From an uncultured Odoribacter sp. (GTDB lineage: Bacteria > Bacteroidota > Bacteroidia > Bacteroidales > Marinifilaceae), in the NCBI GenBank assembly GCA_944321145.1, contig CALUKF010000028.1:1-38286 (forward strand): 38,286 bases of DNA, in the 5' to 3' direction. Positions 32,893 through 38,286 of this stretch are shown here, piece after piece. The notes beneath the pieces were generated by a model. That model made no database searches. It worked only from the letters and a program-made list of their open reading frames with translations, and had not been told where the DNA came from. Within the stretch, counting starts at the first letter, position 1; the number at the start of each line of letters is the position of its first letter. The translations under genes were made by a program, and so were the position numbers.

Positions 32893-35382
32893 TCAATCAA
32901 GTCGAATTATCAGGGAATCCCCCTCCCCATAATCCACCCGGATGTGCTTCTTGCTCTCCGTTTCGCCACGGATGACAACTTCTGCCAACGCGTCCTCCAC
33001 ATACCTCTGGATGGCACGTTTCAAAGGACGCGCCCCGTATTGCGGATCATATCCCTTGTCGGTCAAGAAGTTTTTAGCTGCTTCCGTCAATTCGATTTCG
33101 TAGCCGAGGTCAGCCACCCGCTTCAACAAACCATTCAGTTCCACATCGACAATCCGGCGCAAATCTTCTTTTCCAAGAGAGTTGAACACCACGACTTCAT
33201 CCACACGGTTCAGAAATTCGGGCGAGAAAGTATTTTTCAATGCCTTCTCCACCACGTGACGGGCATAATCACTGTCGCCCGCACGTTCGTCAATGGTAAA
33301 CCCGATGCCCCGCCCAAAGTCCTTCAATTGCCGGCTGCCGAGGTTCGATGTCATAATGATGATTGTATTTTTGAAGTCCACACGGCGTCCCAATCCGTCA
33401 GTCAACTGCCCTTCGTCCAAAAGCTGCAATAAGATGTTGAACACATCGGGATGGGCTTTTTCGATTTCATCCAGAAGGACAACGGAGTAAGGCTTGCGGC
33501 GCACCTTTTCGGTCAGCTGCCCGCCTTCTTCATAACCGACGTATCCGGGAGGAGCTCCGACGAGACGCGAAACAGCAAACTTCTCCATGTATTCGCTCAT
33601 GTCAATACGGATAAGGGAATCCTGCGTATCAAAAAGATATTCTGCCAGCACCTTTGCCAATTGCGTTTTGCCCACGCCGGTAGGTCCGAGAAAGATGAAA
33701 GAGCCAATCGGACGGTTGGGGTCTTTCAATCCGGCACGGTTGCGGTGGATGGCACGCACCACTTTCTCAATAGCATCCTGTTGCCCGATGATGTTACGGG
33801 ACAATTCCTCACGCATTTGCAGGAGGCGCATGCCTTCGGTCTTTGCAATGCGCTTCACAGGCACGCCGGTTATCATTGCCACGACTTCTGCCACATTCTC
33901 TTCGTCGACTACAGCGCGATTGACATCCAAATCCTGCTTCCATTGCACTTTGGCTTCTTCGAGGCGGTCTTGGAGTTTACGCTCCTGGTCGCGGAAAGCG
34001 GCTGCCACTTCAAAATTCTGCAAATCGACAGCCTCCTTTTTCTTGATTTTCACTTCCTCGATTTCGTGCTCCAACTGTTCAATGGAGTCAGGCACTCCCA
34101 GATTGGAAAGGTGTGCCCGCGAACCGGCTTCATCAAGGGCGTCAATGGCTTTGTCCGGAAGGGCGCGGTCGGAGATATAACGCATGGTGTATTTTACGCA
34201 TGCCCTTATTGCCTTGTCCGTATAGCGGACATTGTGGTAATCCTCGTAGCATACTTTAATCGTATTCAATATTTCCAACGTCTCGTCCAAAGAAGTCGGT
34301 TCCACCAGCACCTTTTGGAAACGGCGTTCCAAACCACCGTCCTTCTCAATGTTTTCGCGGTATTCATCCAACGTCGTCGCCCCGATGCACTGGATTTCTC
34401 CCCGTGCCAAAGCCGGCTTCAGCATATTGGCAGCATCAAGGCTTCCCCCTGCATTGCCGGCACCGACAATGGTATGTATCTCATCAATAAAGAGAATGAC
34501 ATTCTTATTCTTGATCAGTTCGTTCAGAATCGCTTTCAAGCGTTCCTCGAATTGCCCGCGGTATTTCGTTCCTGCCACCACAGCTCCCATGTCAAGGGCA
34601 ATGACGCGCTTGTCGAAAAGGAGGCGGGGCACTTTCTTTTGCACAATCCGCAATGCCAACCCCTCGACAATGGCAGACTTGCCCACGCCGGGCTCGCCAA
34701 TCAATATTGGGTTGTTCTTTTTGCGGCGGCTCAATATCTGTATCAGGCGTTCAATTTCACGTTCCCTCCCCACAATGGGATCTAAATGCCCCTCTTCCGC
34801 TATCCTAGTCATGTCAGTGCCATAAGTTTCCAGAATCGAAGCCCGCGGCTTAGAAGGCCGTCGGCGGAAAGGATTGAAAAACGAATCCTCCTCGTCATAA
34901 CTGTCATAGTCGTCCGAATTGTCGCCAAAGTCAGCTTGCATGCGGCTCCTTTCTTTCAACACGCGGTCTTTGTATTTGTCGTAATTCACGCCCATGTCTA
35001 CCAACGATTTGGTCACGAAATTCGCTTGGTTGCGCAACAATGCCAAAATCACATGCTCCGCCTCCACGGTGTCGTCACCCATATTCGTAGCCTCCTCGGT
35101 CACACGCTTCAATACGCTGTTGGCAGCCAAGGTGCATTCGAGCGTCTCCGGCATGTCCGCCTTTATCTGTGCAGGACGGGAAATTTTCTTCTCTACCTTG
35201 ATTTCAAGCCCGAAAATGTCCACCCCAAACGTCAGCAACAAATCCACCGCCCACCTGTCTTTCATGCGCATCAACCCCAAAAAGAGGTGCTCCGGCATGA
35301 TTTTCATGTTTCCCAAACGCTTGGCTTCTTTGTTTGCCAAGGTCACTATCTTCTTTAATTTCTTTGTATTATTATTTGCCAT
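32893..35382 (-). CDS. clpC: ClpC-type AAA+ unfoldase of the Clp protease
   Basis: 829 residues. N-terminal Clp_N repeats (~1-150, 'NNTKKLKKIVTLANKEAKRL'), first AAA+ domain with Walker A 'GEPGVGKS' and Walker B 'VILFIDEIHTIVGAG', a UVR/middle segment ('EIEEVKIKKKEAVDLQNFEV'), second AAA+ domain with 'GPTGVGKT' and 'VVLLDEIEKAHPD', and a C-terminal D2 small domain. The middle domain is of ClpC rather than ClpB length. It unfolds proteins for ClpP, whose gene is not here. It follows ligA by 9 nt and probably shares its transcript. Confidence 0.96.
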   Translation of the reverse strand: MANNNTKKLKKIVTLANKEAKRLGNMKIMPEHLFLGLMRMKDRWAVDLLLTFGVDIFGLEIKVEKKISRPAQIKADMPETLECTLAANSVLKRVTEEATNMGDDTVEAEHVILALLRNQANFVTKSLVDMGVNYDKYKDRVLKERSRMQADFGDNSDDYDSYDEEDSFFNPFRRRPSKPRASILETYGTDMTRIAEEGHLDPIVGREREIERLIQILSRRKKNNPILIGEPGVGKSAIVEGLALRIVQKKVPRLLFDKRVIALDMGAVVAGTKYRGQFEERLKAILNELIKNKNVILFIDEIHTIVGAGNAGGSLDAANMLKPALARGEIQCIGATTLDEYRENIEKDGGLERRFQKVLVEPTSLDETLEILNTIKVCYEDYHNVRYTDKAIRACVKYTMRYISDRALPDKAIDALDEAGSRAHLSNLGVPDSIEQLEHEIEEVKIKKKEAVDLQNFEVAAAFRDQERKLQDRLEEAKVQWKQDLDVNRAVVDEENVAEVVAMITGVPVKRIAKTEGMRLLQMREELSRNIIGQQDAIEKVVRAIHRNRAGLKDPNRPIGSFIFLGPTGVGKTQLAKVLAEYLFDTQDSLIRIDMSEYMEKFAVSRLVGAPPGYVGYEEGGQLTEKVRRKPYSVVLLDEIEKAHPDVFNILLQLLDEGQLTDGLGRRVDFKNTIIIMTSNLGSRQLKDFGRGIGFTIDERAGDSDYARHVVEKALKNTFSPEFLNRVDEVVVFNSLGKEDLRRIVDVELNGLLKRVADLGYEIELTEAAKNFLTDKGYDPQYGARPLKRAIQRYVEDALAEVVIRGETESKKHIRVDYGEGDSLIIRLD

Positions 35383-35391
35383 AGCTCTAAA

Positions 35392-38098
<2,707 letters not shown>

Positions 38099-38133
38099 CC
38101 CATGGAGAAAAACAACCGGCATCACCTCATGGC

Positions 38134-38286
38134 TTAGTCATAAAAATGAGGATTCACAGTTAATACACCAAGACGGTATGCTTTTTCGGCTCTTTTCTCA
38201 TCACCCATCTTCCTCCAAAGTTCTCTTTCAAAGTAGTATAACTCTGATTTTACACCTACATCTTTTAGACGTTTTGCCATTTTATC
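38134..38286 (-). CDS. C-terminal end of an unknown protein (runs off the right edge)
   Basis: Minus-strand frame open from the window end and stopping at 38134-38136. The visible tail 'LYYFERELWRKMGDEKRAEK' followed by 'AYRLGVLTVNPHFYD' is helical and has a spacing reminiscent of a TPR repeat. Too little is visible to assign a family. An ATG lies three codons from the edge, so whether the start is inside the window cannot be decided. Confidence 0.5.
   Translation of the reverse strand, partial: DKMAKRLKDVGVKSELYYFERELWRKMGDEKRAEKAYRLGVLTVNPHFYD

Noticed and set aside
33451-34785. 444-codon open frame antisense to clpC
   Set aside because: Shadow of ClpC on the opposite strand; composition and lack of motifs argue against a gene.

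Overview
The window looks like a chromosomal segment of an anaerobic Bacteroidales bacterium. The evidence is the repeated TAnnTTTG-type (-7) promoters, a type III glutamine synthetase, a lipoprotein with an acidic export signal after its lipobox cysteine, a small serine invertase of the type that flips DNA in gut Bacteroides, and Bacteroidetes-type LepB, ThrS and Rex proteins. The genus cannot be fixed from this sequence alone. Most of the window has moderate to high GC and ordinary housekeeping content. The first ~2.6 kb is clearly AT-richer and looks acquired.

Layout. (1) 1-2196: an invertible restriction-modification locus. The expressed 3' end of a type IIG-like enzyme (specificity part) faces a silent, opposite-strand alternative specificity cassette. 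A 77-bp perfect inverted repeat is shared by both, and a serine recombinase lies next to the cassette. (2) 2619-4305: a DUF6266-like protein bracketed by short repeats, then a three-gene overlapping cassette with a DUF3990 (ADP-ribosyltransferase-like) protein between two small proteins. (3) 4412-10159: de novo NAD genes nadB, nadC and nadA, interrupted by a lipoprotein and a Ser-type sulfatase. (4) 10171-16764: pheT, a patatin-like lipase, a ParE/RelE-type toxin-antitoxin pair, an SDR oxidoreductase and the dipeptidase pepD, with a large palindromic element in between. (5) 16904-17368: a PepSY-like lipoprotein. (6) 17573-22519: a five-gene heterodisulfide-reductase-like cluster (C-B-A-C'-membrane E/D fusion). 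(7) 22561-25823: an unknown protein, then the convergent dapB-lepB-DJ-1 operon. (8) 26222-29480: the classic thrS-infC-rpmI-rplT operon with a terminator. (9) rex, tRNA-Pro and glnN. (10) 32893-37869: a ligA-clpC operon. LigA here is about 155-170 residues longer than usual because of extra helix-hairpin-helix units. (11) MITE-like palindromes near both ends of ligA-clpC and a partial gene at the right edge.

How genes work together. nadB-nadC-nadA make the NAD nucleus from aspartate. Directly upstream, a putative NAD-consuming ADP-ribosyltransferase cassette is driven by a promoter nearly identical to that of nadB. The Hdr-like cluster encodes all parts needed to move electrons between a soluble FAD/FeS disulfide-reductase-type module and a membrane-bound haem/FeS/CCG protein. 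Its gene order and protein sizes recall the sHdr systems of sulfur oxidisers rather than methanogen HdrABC, and its substrate is unknown. The two most novel-looking systems are the invertible specificity locus and this membrane-linked Hdr-like complex. The enlarged LigA is the strangest single protein.
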